The notes: a model not told the origin generated them from the sequence alone. Positions 18,611 through 27,844 are shown, counted from the stretch's first letter. The stretch: DNA of 64,000 nucleotides from Thermodesulforhabdaceae bacterium (GCA_037482015.1 JBBFKT010000005.1:107308-171307), one strand, 5' to 3'. Numbers and translations are program-made.

Positions 18611-21600
18611 ATGTCATCTGTGGCAAGTCATCTCACAGGTGCGGTTACTGTTGTAGGTGGTGGTATATCTGGCATTCAGGCGGCTCTGGATCTAGCTAAC
18701 GCCGGTTTTAAAGTTTACATGATCGAGTCTAGCCCCAGCGTGGGAGGGGTAATGGCAAAGCTAGATAAAACCTTTCCCACAAACGATTGTTCGTCTTGCA
18801 TGATGGGTCCAAAGCTGGTGGAACTTGCCAACCACCCTAATATCGAATTATTTGCCTATAGTGAACTTGCAGCCGTATCGGGAGAACCGGGAAACTTTGA
18901 AATTACCGTCAGAAAAAAAGCCCGTTATGTAGATCCCGAAAAGTGTGTTGGCTGCGGCATTTGTGCTACTAAATGTCCTACCAAGGTTCCCGATGAGTTC
19001 AATTTTGGGTTAAGTTCCCGCAAGGCGATTTATATACCTTTTCCGCAGGCGGTGCCTCTTGTTTACACTATAGATCCGGTTCACTGCCGAATGTTCACTA
19101 AAGGAAAATGCGGAATCTGCCAGAAATTCTGCCAGAACAAGGCTATAGACTACGAACAAAAAGATGAATTTGTAACGATTCCCAGTGGCGCAATTATTCT
19201 CGCAGGAGGATATACGCCCTTTAATCCCAGAGTTATGGAGGAATTGGGTTACAGTCGCTGGCCAAACGTGGTTACGGCGATTGAATACGAGCGCATTTCG
19301 TCCGCTGCTGGACCTTTCCAGGGGCATATAATCCGCCCATCAGATCACGAAGAACCAAAGCGTATTGCCTGGATCCAGTGTGTTGGATCCCGTGATGCCG
19401 CTCAGGGAATAGAATATTGCTCTTCCGTATGTTGTATGTATGCTACGAAGCAGGCGATGGTTACCAAAGAGCATGATCCATCGGCAGAGACAACCATTTT
19501 CTATATCGACATGCGAGCTCACGGAAAGGGGTTTGACGCCTTTGTAGAAAGAGCCAAGCGTGAGTATGGAGTTCGATACGTCCGTAGTAGAGTGTCTCGA
19601 ATTGTTCCGGATGCTACGGGTAAGCGCCTGGATATAACTTATGTAACCGAAGATCAAAAGCTTTTTACCGAAACCTTTGATATGGTTGTTCTATCTGTAG
19701 GGCTTTCCCCTAATCCTTCAGTTATTGATGCTATGAAGGTTCTTCATGTGCCCGTAAATACTTACGGTTTTGCCGATACCCATCCTTTCCATCTTACCCA
19801 AACTGTTCGCCCTGGCGTGTTTGTTTGCGGAGTCATTCAGGAACCCAAAGATATTCCGGATAGTGTTCAGCAGGGTAGTAGCGCTGCAGAAGAGGCGATG
19901 GCTTTTCTAGCATCAGCCAGGAATACGATGGTCCACGTGCCGGCTCAACCGCCCGAAAGAGACGTTAAAGGCGAAGGGCCCAGAATAGGAGTTTTTGTGT
20001 GCCACTGCGGAATAAATATTGCCGGCGTAGTGGACGTAAAGGAAGTAGCAGAGTATGCCGCAACTCTTCCCAATGTGGTTTATGTTTCAAACTGTATGTT
20101 TGCCTGTTCGACAGATCAGCAACTGGAGATAAAGCGAGTTATCAATGAATATAAACTGAATCGAGTTGTAGTTGCTTCCTGCACGCCTAGAACTCACGAA
20201 CCTCTTTTTAGAAACACTTTACGAGAAGCCGGGCTTAATCCTTATCTCTTTGAACAGGCTAACATAAGAGAGCATATAGCCTGGGTGCATCAACAAGAGC
20301 CGGAAAAGGCTACTCAGAAAGCCAAAGAAGTTGTTCGGATGGCTGTAGCGAGAGCAAGACTTCTCGAGCCTCTTTACGACTCTTCTTATGAAGTGATTCA
20401 GCGAGGACTTGTAATTGGTGGAGGACTAGCAGGACTTACGGCTGCTTACGAGCTTGCCAAACAGGGATTTGAAGTGATGCTGGTTGAAAAAACCGGTCAG
20501 CTTGGCGGATTGGCAAGGACACTGCATCAAATAGAAACCGGTTTTCCTGTATCAAAGTATGTGAATGAGCTTATCCAGTCTGTCCAGGCAGATGATCGAA
20601 TAAAAGTTTTTCTGAATTCTGAAGTCAGCGAGATTAAAGGAACCTGCGGTCGATTTACTGCTTTTATAAATACTCCTCAAGGACAGGAAACGGTTCAAGT
20701 GGGAGCGGTTATAGTTGCAACAGGTGGTAGAGAGCATAAGCCGTCAGAGTATCTTTACGGTCAACATGATGCTGTGCTGACCCAGCGACTTTTAGAACAT
20801 ATTCTCTTCACCAACCCTGAACGAATTAAGCAAATACGCCATCTAGTTATGATTCAGTGTGTTGGATCGAGAGAGCCTGGTAATCTCTACTGCTCACGAC
20901 TGTGTTGCACAATGGCTATAAAGAATGCGTTAATATGCAAGGAGATAAATCCTAACATCAACGTAACAATTCTCTATCGTGACATCAGAACCTTCGGTTT
21001 TCGTGAACACTACTATCGTGAAGCCAGATTGAAGGGAATCCGATTTGTTAGATTTTCTCTCGAAGAAAAGCCGCAGGTTGTTCCAAATCATGGAAACCAG
21101 ACCTTGAGTGTTCGTGTAAGAGATCCTATTACTGGTATATATCTTTCTATCCCGGCTGATCTCGTTGTTCTTAGTGCTGCCATTAGACCTCAGGAAGACC
21201 AAAAAGAATTGGCTGAGCGGTTAAGACTGCCTCTTGATGAAAACGGCTTTTTCCTTGAAGCTCACATAAAGCTTCGTCCTCTGGATTTTGCTACACCGGG
21301 ATTCTTTGTTTGTGGGCTTGCTCAGGGACCTAAATTCTCCTACGAAGCAATAGCTCAGGCAAAGGGAGCCGTGGCTCGAGCCGCTACTGTTTTGTCTCGT
21401 AAAGAAATGTTCTCGGATGCTGTGGTAACAAACGTCGATCCTTTCCTTTGTCGAGGCTGCGGAGAATGTGAGAAGGTTTGTAGCTTTGGAGCTATTAAGG
21501 TGGTTGATCGAAGATCCGAAGGGAAGGGTGTTAAAGCTGAAGTGGATCCAGCTTTGTGTACAGGATGTGGTGCTTGCAATGTCGCATGCCCAACAGGGGC

Positions 21601-21694
21601 GGCATCTCTTGCTCACTTTAAGGATACACACGTCCTGGCAATGCTCGAAGCTTTAAGTGGCGTTTCTAAAGATGCGGTAACAAGTGATGTGTAA
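18611..21694 (+). CDS. hdrA: HdrA-type flavoprotein, fused two-half form
   Basis: 1027 aa, the electron-bifurcating FAD/Fe-S scaffold of heterodisulfide-reductase-like complexes. In order: FAD motif VVGGGISGIQAALDLA (14-29), FPTNDCSSCMMGPKL with Cys60 and Cys63, a ferredoxin insert (CVGCGICATKCPTK), GKCGICQKFC, then a second half starting near 455 with IGVFVCHCGINIAG. A second FAD motif (VIGGGLAGLTAAYELA) follows, and two terminal clusters CRGCGECEKVC and CTGCGACNVACP. Its halves correspond to the two separate genes at 23406 and 24785. AGGAG lies six bases before the ATG. Cysteines occupy the place where the paralogue has selenocysteine. Confidence 0.9.
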   Translation: MSSVASHLTGAVTVVGGGISGIQAALDLANAGFKVYMIESSPSVGGVMAKLDKTFPTNDCSSCMMGPKLVELANHPNIELFAYSELAAVSGEPGNFEITVRKKARYVDPEKCVGCGICATKCPTKVPDEFNFGLSSRKAIYIPFPQAVPLVYTIDPVHCRMFTKGKCGICQKFCQNKAIDYEQKDEFVTIPSGAIILAGGYTPFNPRVMEELGYSRWPNVVTAIEYERISSAAGPFQGHIIRPSDHEEPKRIAWIQCVGSRDAAQGIEYCSSVCCMYATKQAMVTKEHDPSAETTIFYIDMRAHGKGFDAFVERAKREYGVRYVRSRVSRIVPDATGKRLDITYVTEDQKLFTETFDMVVLSVGLSPNPSVIDAMKVLHVPVNTYGFADTHPFHLTQTVRPGVFVCGVIQEPKDIPDSVQQGSSAAEEAMAFLASARNTMVHVPAQPPERDVKGEGPRIGVFVCHCGINIAGVVDVKEVAEYAATLPNVVYVSNCMFACSTDQQLEIKRVINEYKLNRVVVASCTPRTHEPLFRNTLREAGLNPYLFEQANIREHIAWVHQQEPEKATQKAKEVVRMAVARARLLEPLYDSSYEVIQRGLVIGGGLAGLTAAYELAKQGFEVMLVEKTGQLGGLARTLHQIETGFPVSKYVNELIQSVQADDRIKVFLNSEVSEIKGTCGRFTAFINTPQGQETVQVGAVIVATGGREHKPSEYLYGQHDAVLTQRLLEHILFTNPERIKQIRHLVMIQCVGSREPGNLYCSRLCCTMAIKNALICKEINPNINVTILYRDIRTFGFREHYYREARLKGIRFVRFSLEEKPQVVPNHGNQTLSVRVRDPITGIYLSIPADLVVLSAAIRPQEDQKELAERLRLPLDENGFFLEAHIKLRPLDFATPGFFVCGLAQGPKFSYEAIAQAKGAVARAATVLSRKEMFSDAVVTNVDPFLCRGCGECEKVCSFGAIKVVDRRSEGKGVKAEVDPALCTGCGACNVACPTGAASLAHFKDTHVLAMLEALSGVSKDAVTSDV

Positions 21695-21723
21695 GTAATT
21701 ATCCCGTTTGGTGAGGGGATTCG

Positions 21724-22155
21724 ATGAATCGTCAAAAAGAACCTCTTATTGTTGCTTTTGTTTGTAACTGGTGTGCCTATGCGGGTGCCGATCTGGCTGG
21801 AGTGTCCCGAATGCAATACCCGACAAATGTAAGGCTTATCCGCCTTATGTGTTCGGGACGCGTTAACGAAGGCTTTATATTAAAAGCTTTTGAACGTGGT
21901 GCTACCGGTGTGCTTGTAGCTGGATGACATATAGGCGATTGTCATTACCTGGATGGTAATGTCAAAGCTCAGAAGGTGGTTCAGAGGACGAAAGAAATTC
22001 TTGATACACTTGGTATGGATTCTGAGCGGTTGAGACTTAGGTGGGTTTCTGCCTCTGAAGGAGCCCGGTTTGCTGAAGAAATAAAAGATTTTGTGGCATA
22101 TCTGAAAGCAGTATTGGAAAATAATGCCGAAAAGGGTGAAAGAGTAGCGTTATAG
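21724..22155 (+). CDS. mvhD: MvhD-like subunit, selenoprotein (Sec68)
   Basis: 143 aa if UGA at 21925-21927 is read as selenocysteine. The reading frame and family similarity continue across it: [17 protein letters not shown], where MvhD proteins normally have Cys before xxGDCHY. The upstream part has [16 protein letters not shown] (Cys14, Cys17) and MCSG (Cys43); downstream [19 protein letters not shown] is also typical. MvhD holds a [2Fe-2S] cluster and passes electrons from a hydrogenase or other partner to HdrA. A hairpin with loop TGGAT follows the UGA by 15 bases. It begins 29 bp after hdrA. Confidence 0.9.
21943..21961 (+). promoter_or_regulatory. SECIS-like hairpin for mvhD Sec68
   Basis: Stem CATTACC/GGTAATG (7 bp, extendable after one mismatch) with a 5-base loop TGGAT. 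The loop starts 22 bases after the UGA. A G in the first two loop positions and this distance agree with bacterial SECIS rules. Confidence 0.65.
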
Positions 22156-22242
22156 AGTCAAAAAAGCGTCTATATGAATGCATTTTGCTAAAAAATTATA
22201 GACTTGCTCTAGCGTTACCAAGGAATTGTAGAGGCTAAGGTT

Positions 22243-23400
22243 ATGAAGCTAACGGATGAACAAATTGCTTACTGCATGGAATGCGGAGTCTGTGCCGGGA
22301 GTTGTCCTGTAACAAGAAATTATGAGGATTTTTCTCCAAGGCTTGTTATTAAGCGCCTTCTTGTCGATCGGACAGATGAAGTAACTCGGTCGCCTGTTAT
22401 TTGGCGCTGCATTACCTGTGCCAGGTGTAGCGTTCGTTGCCCGGCTCTTATTGATATACCCAGAGTCGTTAATGAGTATCGGGAAAAAGCCAGAAAAGGG
22501 GGGGCGCTTCCCCAACCAAGCCATCATGAAGTCCTTCATATCATACCCAGGCTTCAATTAAGGTCTCCTGCACAAAGGAGAACTGGCTGGGCGTCTCAGT
22601 GGCGAGTTAAAGAGCAGGGAGAATATTTCTACTTTGTAGGCTGTGCTCCCTACCTTAACTCAGTTTTTCAGTATCTAGAAATCCGTCCGATGAATGTCCC
22701 TGAAGCTGTGCTAACACTGCTGAATGCCCTGGGGATTGAGCCTGTAGTTAGTAATGAGGAAGTCTGTTGTGGGCATGACGCTTTGTGGACCGGTGATGAG
22801 GAAACGTTCGTTAAGCTTGCTAAGAAAAATCTGGATGCTGTAAAGCGTTCGGGAGCTAAAACCGTTATATTCTCCTGCCCGGAAGGATACCTTACTTTCA
22901 AGCAGGAATATCCAAAAATTTTCGGGGAACTGCCTTTTCAGATCGTATATGCTTCGGAGTTTTTCTCTCAGAGACTTGATCAACTGAAAGAACTCTTTTC
23001 TAACGGATCTTCCGATGTGTCTGAGCGAGTAACCTACCATGACCCATGCAGATTAGGGCGTTTCGACGGTATTTACGATTCGCCAAGAATGCTAATTGAT
23101 GCGGTTTCTGGATCAGAGCGCTTTGAAATGGAAAGAAGTCGGGAAAACGCTCTCTGTTGTGGCACAAGTGCCTGGATTGAGTGTTCTTCCTGTTCTAAGG
23201 CTATACAGTTTGATCGATTGGAAGAAGCTTTCGACACGGTTTATGGGGAAAACTCCGAAAAGGTTCTTATTACATCTTGTCCCAAGTGCTTTATCCACTT
23301 AAGTTGTGCAAAGACGGCGCTTCCGGAGGATCACCGAGCAAAACAGTTAAAGATTGAAGATTTGTTTGTGTTTCTAGCTCGTCACATAGCGAGGAAATAG
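22243..23400 (+). CDS. HdrC-HdrB-like fused Fe-S disulfide reductase subunit
   Basis: 385 aa. The N-terminus is a ferredoxin domain of HdrC type (CMECGVCAGSCPVT and CITCARCSVRCPAL). The rest resembles HdrB/HdrD, with two CCG-type segments: VCCGHDALW near residue 170 and HDPCRLGRF followed by LCCGTSAWIECSSC near the end. In Hdr these bind the noncubane [4Fe-4S] clusters where the disulfide is cleaved. It lies 87 bp after the first MvhD and 5 bp before the second HdrA gene, so it is probably the catalytic partner of both. The actual disulfide substrate is unknown. Confidence 0.85.
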   Translation: MKLTDEQIAYCMECGVCAGSCPVTRNYEDFSPRLVIKRLLVDRTDEVTRSPVIWRCITCARCSVRCPALIDIPRVVNEYREKARKGGALPQPSHHEVLHIIPRLQLRSPAQRRTGWASQWRVKEQGEYFYFVGCAPYLNSVFQYLEIRPMNVPEAVLTLLNALGIEPVVSNEEVCCGHDALWTGDEETFVKLAKKNLDAVKRSGAKTVIFSCPEGYLTFKQEYPKIFGELPFQIVYASEFFSQRLDQLKELFSNGSSDVSERVTYHDPCRLGRFDGIYDSPRMLIDAVSGSERFEMERSRENALCCGTSAWIECSSCSKAIQFDRLEEAFDTVYGENSEKVLITSCPKCFIHLSCAKTALPEDHRAKQLKIEDLFVFLARHIARK

Positions 23401-23405
23401 AAAAA

Positions 23406-24788
23406 ATGATGGGAGATAGAGAACATCACGTTTTGGTTGTTGGTGGAGGAATTGCAGGCATTCAGGCATCACTGGATCTTGCCGAGATGGGCTTTTTTGT
23501 CCACATGGTGGAAAAGCTACCTTCAATCGGCGGGAAGATGGCTCAACTTGACAAAACCTTTCCTACTAACGATTGCGCTATCTGAATTCTTGCGCCTAAG
23601 TTGATGGATGTCGGTCGACATCCAAAGATAGAACTTCTTGCTTATTCTGAAGTGGAAAGGGTTGACGGGACGGTTGGATCCTTTGATGTGACGATCCGAA
23701 AAAAAGCCCGTTACGTGGATGAAAGCAAATGCACGGGATGTGGATCCTGTGCTGAAAAGTGTCCAACAAGGGTTTCCGATCCTTACAATGAAGGACTTGG
23801 GGAGCGGAAAGCGATCTATCGCTATTTTGCCCAGGGTATTCCTTCTACATACACTATAGACCCTGATGCCTGCCGTCACCTTGCGGGACTTAGAGCCGAA
23901 AAGGAAGGTGTTGGAGGCAAAGTAAAAAAATGCGGCGTCTGTGCAAAAATCTGCCAGGCTAAGGCTATTGATTACTTTCAGGAAGATAAGATTATTCAGA
24001 GAAAAGTTGAAGCGATTGTATTGGCTGTGGGGTATGAAGTGTTTAAGCCGGAGGGGATCACTGAATACGGCTATGGTAGAGTGCCAAACGTGGTGACAGC
24101 TATAGAGTTTGAAAGGCTTCTTTCTGCAAGTGGTCCTACAGCCGGACATCTTTATCGCCCGGCGGATTTTGTTGGTAAGAAGAAAATGCCTGAGCATCTT
24201 CCTCATGCTAAACGGTTAGCCTTTATTCAGTGTGTAGGTTCGAGAGATGGTCGTCGTTCCATTCACTGCTCGGGCTTCTGCTGTATGCACTCGATAAAGG
24301 AAGCAATAATCGCCAAAGAACATGACAGCGAAGTGGATGCCTGGATTTTTGGGATGGACATTCGAGCTGTCGGGAAGGGCTTTGAAGAATATCGGCTTAA
24401 GGCTGAGCAGATCGGGATAAAATTTGTGCGCAGTAGAGTAGCCGAAATTACAAAGGGGCATAATGGGCTTCCGATCGTATGGTATGAAGATACTATGGCG
24501 AGGCGAGTCTATTCCAGAGAATTTGACATTGTAATTCTTGCTTCGGCTTGTCTTCCTCCAAAGGATGCTCCGGTGCTTGCTGAAAGATTCGGTATTGAAC
24601 TCGATACCTTCGGCTTTATAAAAACACAACCGTTTGCGCCCTTTGATACTACAAGAGAAGGCATTTTCGTGTGCGGTTGCGCTCGCGGTCCAGCCGATAT
24701 TCCTGAATCGGTGGCTCAGGCAAGCAGTGCTGCAGCTAGAGTTGCCCAGGTTGTGCTTAAAGAGTCAAGAAAGGTGGTAGGGCAATGA
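23406..24788 (+). CDS. hdrA: HdrA N-terminal half, selenoprotein (Sec60)
   Basis: 460 aa if UGA at 23583-23585 is selenocysteine. The frame is open from ATG 23406 and the FAD motif VVGGGIAGIQASLDLA lies before the UGA. The codon falls in FPTNDCAI-U-ILAPKLMD, exactly where the fused paralogue has Cys63 (FPTNDCSSCMMGPKL). Downstream are the ferredoxin insert CTGCGSCAEKCPTR and KKCGVCAKICQAKAID. A hairpin with loop GGTC follows. Starting translation after the UGA would lose the flavin site. The stop overlaps the next start by ATGA, so the two HdrA halves are translationally coupled. Confidence 0.9.
23606..23623 (+). promoter_or_regulatory. SECIS-like hairpin for HdrA Sec60
   Basis: Perfect 7-bp stem GGATGTC/GACATCC closing a GGTC loop. 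The stem begins 20 bases after the UGA and the loop 27 bases after it. The GGTC loop matches the well-studied E. coli fdhF element. Confidence 0.8.
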
Positions 24789-26533
24789 GGAAACCAACGC
24801 AGAGGCGCATATTGAAACCAGAAGATGTCAGAATTGGCGTTTTTGTTTGCCATTGTGGGTCAAATATTGCTGGTTATCTAGATTGCAAAGAGGTAGCAGA
24901 CTACGCTGCCACTCTACCGGGAGTTGTGTTTTCCACGACGAACCTCTACACTTGCTCAGAATCGGGCATAGCAGAGATCAAGCGAACCATTGAGGAAAAG
25001 AAATTAACTAGAGTGGTAGTAGCTTCATGTTCTCCAAGAACTCATGAACCTCTCTTTAAGAGTTCATGCAAAGAAGCAGGCTTAAATCCCTATCTTTTCG
25101 AGATGGTGAATATCCGGGATCAATGTTCCTGGGTTCATATGAATAATCGCGAAGAAGCTACCGAAAAGGCTAAAAACCTTGTGCGCATGGGAGTGGCAAA
25201 GGCATGGTTCCTTGAACCTCAGGAAGATATTGAAATGCCTATTGAAGCTAGAGTGGCTGTAATTGGAGGCGGTGTGGCCGGGCTTTCGGCGGCAGAATCC
25301 CTTGCCGACATGGGTGTTTCGGTGGTGCTTATTGAGAAATCACCTCAACTCGGCGGCTTAACGCTTCGATTGAATAGCCTTGCACCTCATCTTCATAATC
25401 CTGATGATCTGCTGAAACCTCTTATAGAGAGAGTAGAACATCATCCCGGGATTAAGCTTTATAAAGAATCATCTATCAGAAGTATTGAGGGGTATGTTGG
25501 AAATTACCGTATAGAGCTGGACACTAAAGATCAGGGTGTTGTGCGGGAATCCGTAAGTGCGGTTGTAGTTGCTATTGGTGCTAAGCCATACATGCCAGAT
25601 AGGGGAAATTACGGGTATGACGGCGAAAAAGTTATAACCCAGTTTGAATTAGAGCAGAAACTAAAAGACGGAAGTATCGGAAATGATATTCGCCATGTTG
25701 TGATGATACAGTGTGTTGGAGCTCGATCTACAAAGGAAGGTGAAAAGACTTACTGCGGTCGTATCTGCTGCGCCACTGCCGTAAAGAATGCCGTTATATT
25801 GAAAGAGCGCTTTCCTGATATAAAAGTTTCCATCTTGTATCGAGACATGCAGACTTACGGATCCGAATTTGAGGCTATGCTCTGGAAGGCTCGCTCCATG
25901 GGCATAAAATTTTATGTTTATGATCAGTTAGATCCTCCTACGATAAAAGACAATACAGTGCTGGTTAAAAGCAAAGTTTTTAGCGACGAAGTCCAGGAAC
26001 TTCCTGTCGATCTTGTTGTTCTTTCCACTCCCCTTGTGGCTTCCGATGAGGCAACAGGGATTGCTGGATTTATGCGCATTCCAACCGACGCAAATCACTT
26101 CTTCCTAGAAGCTCATGTCAAACTGAGACCCCTAGATTTTGCCACTGATGGAGTCTTTCTCTGCGGTAGTTGCCGTTTCCCGTGCACGGCTGAGGAAGCT
26201 CGCATTCAGGGAATGGGAGCGGCTGCCAGAGCGGTATCGCTTCTTGCTAAAGGAAAAGTTGTTTCCAGTGCTCTCGTGGCAGAAGTGGATGCATCTACCT
26301 GCTGTGGTTGCCAGGGTTGCTTGAGGATATGTCCCTATGGGGCGATTACTTATGATGAAAATAGACACGTGTGTCAGGTTAACCCGATATTGTGTAAAGG
26401 ATGTGGTGCCTGCACTGCTGCCTGTCCGTCCCAGAGCGTTCAACTGAAGGGATTTAAGCCCAAACAGCTTCTTTCTCAAGTGCGCGCAACAATGGAATCT
26501 CTGAGGGAAATGTTTGTGAGTTGCGAATTATAA
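24785..26533 (+). CDS. hdrA: HdrA C-terminal half (second flavin domain with ferredoxin tail)
   Basis: 582 aa. It opens with IGVFVCHCGSNIAG, the point where the second half of the 1027-aa paralogue begins. It then has VVVASCSPRTHEPLF, a FAD motif VIGGGVAGLSAAESLA, MIQCVGARS, YCGRICCATAVKNA, and two terminal [4Fe-4S] motifs (CCGCQGCLRICPYG and CKGCGACTAACPS). It overlaps the upstream Sec-containing gene by four bases (ATGA). Together the pair totals 1042 aa, close to the fused form, so the two products very likely assemble into one HdrA unit. Confidence 0.9.
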   Translation: MRKPTQRRILKPEDVRIGVFVCHCGSNIAGYLDCKEVADYAATLPGVVFSTTNLYTCSESGIAEIKRTIEEKKLTRVVVASCSPRTHEPLFKSSCKEAGLNPYLFEMVNIRDQCSWVHMNNREEATEKAKNLVRMGVAKAWFLEPQEDIEMPIEARVAVIGGGVAGLSAAESLADMGVSVVLIEKSPQLGGLTLRLNSLAPHLHNPDDLLKPLIERVEHHPGIKLYKESSIRSIEGYVGNYRIELDTKDQGVVRESVSAVVVAIGAKPYMPDRGNYGYDGEKVITQFELEQKLKDGSIGNDIRHVVMIQCVGARSTKEGEKTYCGRICCATAVKNAVILKERFPDIKVSILYRDMQTYGSEFEAMLWKARSMGIKFYVYDQLDPPTIKDNTVLVKSKVFSDEVQELPVDLVVLSTPLVASDEATGIAGFMRIPTDANHFFLEAHVKLRPLDFATDGVFLCGSCRFPCTAEEARIQGMGAAARAVSLLAKGKVVSSALVAEVDASTCCGCQGCLRICPYGAITYDENRHVCQVNPILCKGCGACTAACPSQSVQLKGFKPKQLLSQVRATMESLREMFVSCEL

Positions 26534-26542
26534 GGGGGAACA

Positions 26543-27001
26543 ATGGAAAAGATTTTTAAGCCAACCATATTGTGCTTCTTCTGCACGTGGTGAGCATACG
26601 CAGCTGCTGACCTGGCTGGGGTCAGTCGATTGCAGTATCCACCCTACATAAGAGTTATAAGGGTTATGTGCTCTGGGAGCGTCTCGCCTCATCATGTATT
26701 GAGAGCTTTCCAGGAGGGGGTGGATGGAGTGCTTATCGGAGGATGTCGATTGGGCGATTGTCACTATCAGACGGGAAATTATATGACTGAAAAGCGAATG
26801 CGGCTTTTGAAAAAACTTCTGCCTTTCTATGGTATTGAGCCTGAACGGTTGAGAGTGAGGTGGGTTTCTTCAGCGGAAGCTTCCGAGCTTGTGGAAACAA
26901 TCGAAGATTTTACAAATGAGCTGATAAAACTCGGTCCTTCACCGCTGAGACAGAAAGAACGAGAAAATGCAAATCTTCTTGTTTGTGAGCAATGTCAGTG
27001 A
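26543..27001 (+). CDS. mvhD: MvhD-like subunit, selenoprotein (Sec17)
   Basis: 152 aa if UGA at 26591-26593 is selenocysteine. The sequence is LCFFCTW-U-AYAAADLAGV, aligned with [16 protein letters not shown] of the first MvhD; U17 replaces Cys17. The other position, Cys68 in GGCRLGDCHY, is kept as Cys. Starting after the UGA would delete both redox cysteines. ATG 26543 follows AAGGGGG by five bases and lies ten bases after the HdrA stop. A hairpin with CTGACC/GGTCAG arms follows the UGA. RVRWVSSAEASELVETIED is the family C-terminus. Confidence 0.9.
26607..26625 (+). promoter_or_regulatory. SECIS-like hairpin for mvhD Sec17
   Basis: 6-bp stem CTGACC/GGTCAG with a 7-base loop TGGCTGG that begins 19 bases after the UGA. 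G is at loop position 2. Distance and shape fit bacterial SECIS elements. Confidence 0.65.
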
Positions 27002-27013
27002 GGGATTGTAACA

Positions 27014-27841
27014 ATGTTTGAACGTGAGGAAGCTCAGGTGACCAGACAGATATTAGATCAGGTTAAAGCTTACGTTAGGGATTTATTCGAAAAGGGAACA
27101 ATACAGGCATTTATCGGGTATAAAAGGGAAGGGGGGCACCCGATACCCGCCCTATTTAAAGATGTCGCTGAGTTGGATGCCCTGGATCTCGGCAATGACG
27201 AGAATTATGGTGATGTAAGGTATCCCTTAAGTGATGTTTGCAGGCGGCTTTTAGAAGTTTATCCTGATGGAAAGATTGGAGTGCTGGTTAGGGGTTGCGA
27301 CGAGCGAGCGATTGTAGAAATGTCCAAATGGAATCAAATCTCCATTGATAGACTTGTTATTGTTGGTATAGCCTGCTCAAAAGAATGGGTTAACCGCTGC
27401 GGTTGTAAAAAACCCTATCCTGACGCTTTGATTGCGGGAACTCCAGTGACTGAAGAAATCCGTCATGATGCCTTAGAACTGCTAGAAGAAAAATCCTTTG
27501 CTGAAAGGAAAGCTTTCTGGGATGATGCTTTTTCCCGATGCATAAAATGCTACGGTTGCCGAAATATCTGCCCGGTCTGTTTCTGCAAGGATTGCTCTTT
27601 AGAAGATCCACTTCTTGTAAAGCCTGGTTTTACACCCGCCGAGTTCCCAATTTTCCATCTTGTTAGAGCCGTTCATATGGCGGGTAGATGTATTGATTGT
27701 GGTCTCTGTGAAGAAACGTGTCCAGCAGATATACCCTTAAGAACTCTTTACCGAAAGATTAATGCTATAGTTAAAGAAGAATTCGGATATGAAACAGGTG
27801 TAAAAGATGACAGTGTGTGCCCACTTAACACTGTCGCATAA
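27014..27841 (+). CDS. FrhB/FdhB-like Fe-S protein at the end of the Hdr cluster
   Basis: 275 aa. The N-terminal part (about 1-165) resembles the coenzyme F420 hydrogenase/dehydrogenase beta-subunit family, including IGVLVRGCDERAIVE. The C-terminal part carries two cysteine clusters, CIKCYGCRNICPVCFCKDC and CIDCGLCEETCPAD. In methanogens and sulfate reducers such proteins link formate dehydrogenase, F420 or pyridine nucleotides to Hdr/MvhD units. It follows the second MvhD by 12 bp, so it may supply electrons to it. The electron donor is unknown; no hydrogenase or formate dehydrogenase gene is nearby. Confidence 0.75.
   Translation: MFEREEAQVTRQILDQVKAYVRDLFEKGTIQAFIGYKREGGHPIPALFKDVAELDALDLGNDENYGDVRYPLSDVCRRLLEVYPDGKIGVLVRGCDERAIVEMSKWNQISIDRLVIVGIACSKEWVNRCGCKKPYPDALIAGTPVTEEIRHDALELLEEKSFAERKAFWDDAFSRCIKCYGCRNICPVCFCKDCSLEDPLLVKPGFTPAEFPIFHLVRAVHMAGRCIDCGLCEETCPADIPLRTLYRKINAIVKEEFGYETGVKDDSVCPLNTVA
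27809..27835 (+). terminator. hairpin at the end of the Hdr cluster
   Basis: Perfect 8-bp stem GACAGTGT/ACACTGTC within the last codons of the FrhB-like gene, followed by GCATAAAATTT. Only a weak T-run, so termination is possible but uncertain. The next gene is convergent and three bases away. Confidence 0.4.
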
Positions 27842-27844
27842 AAT

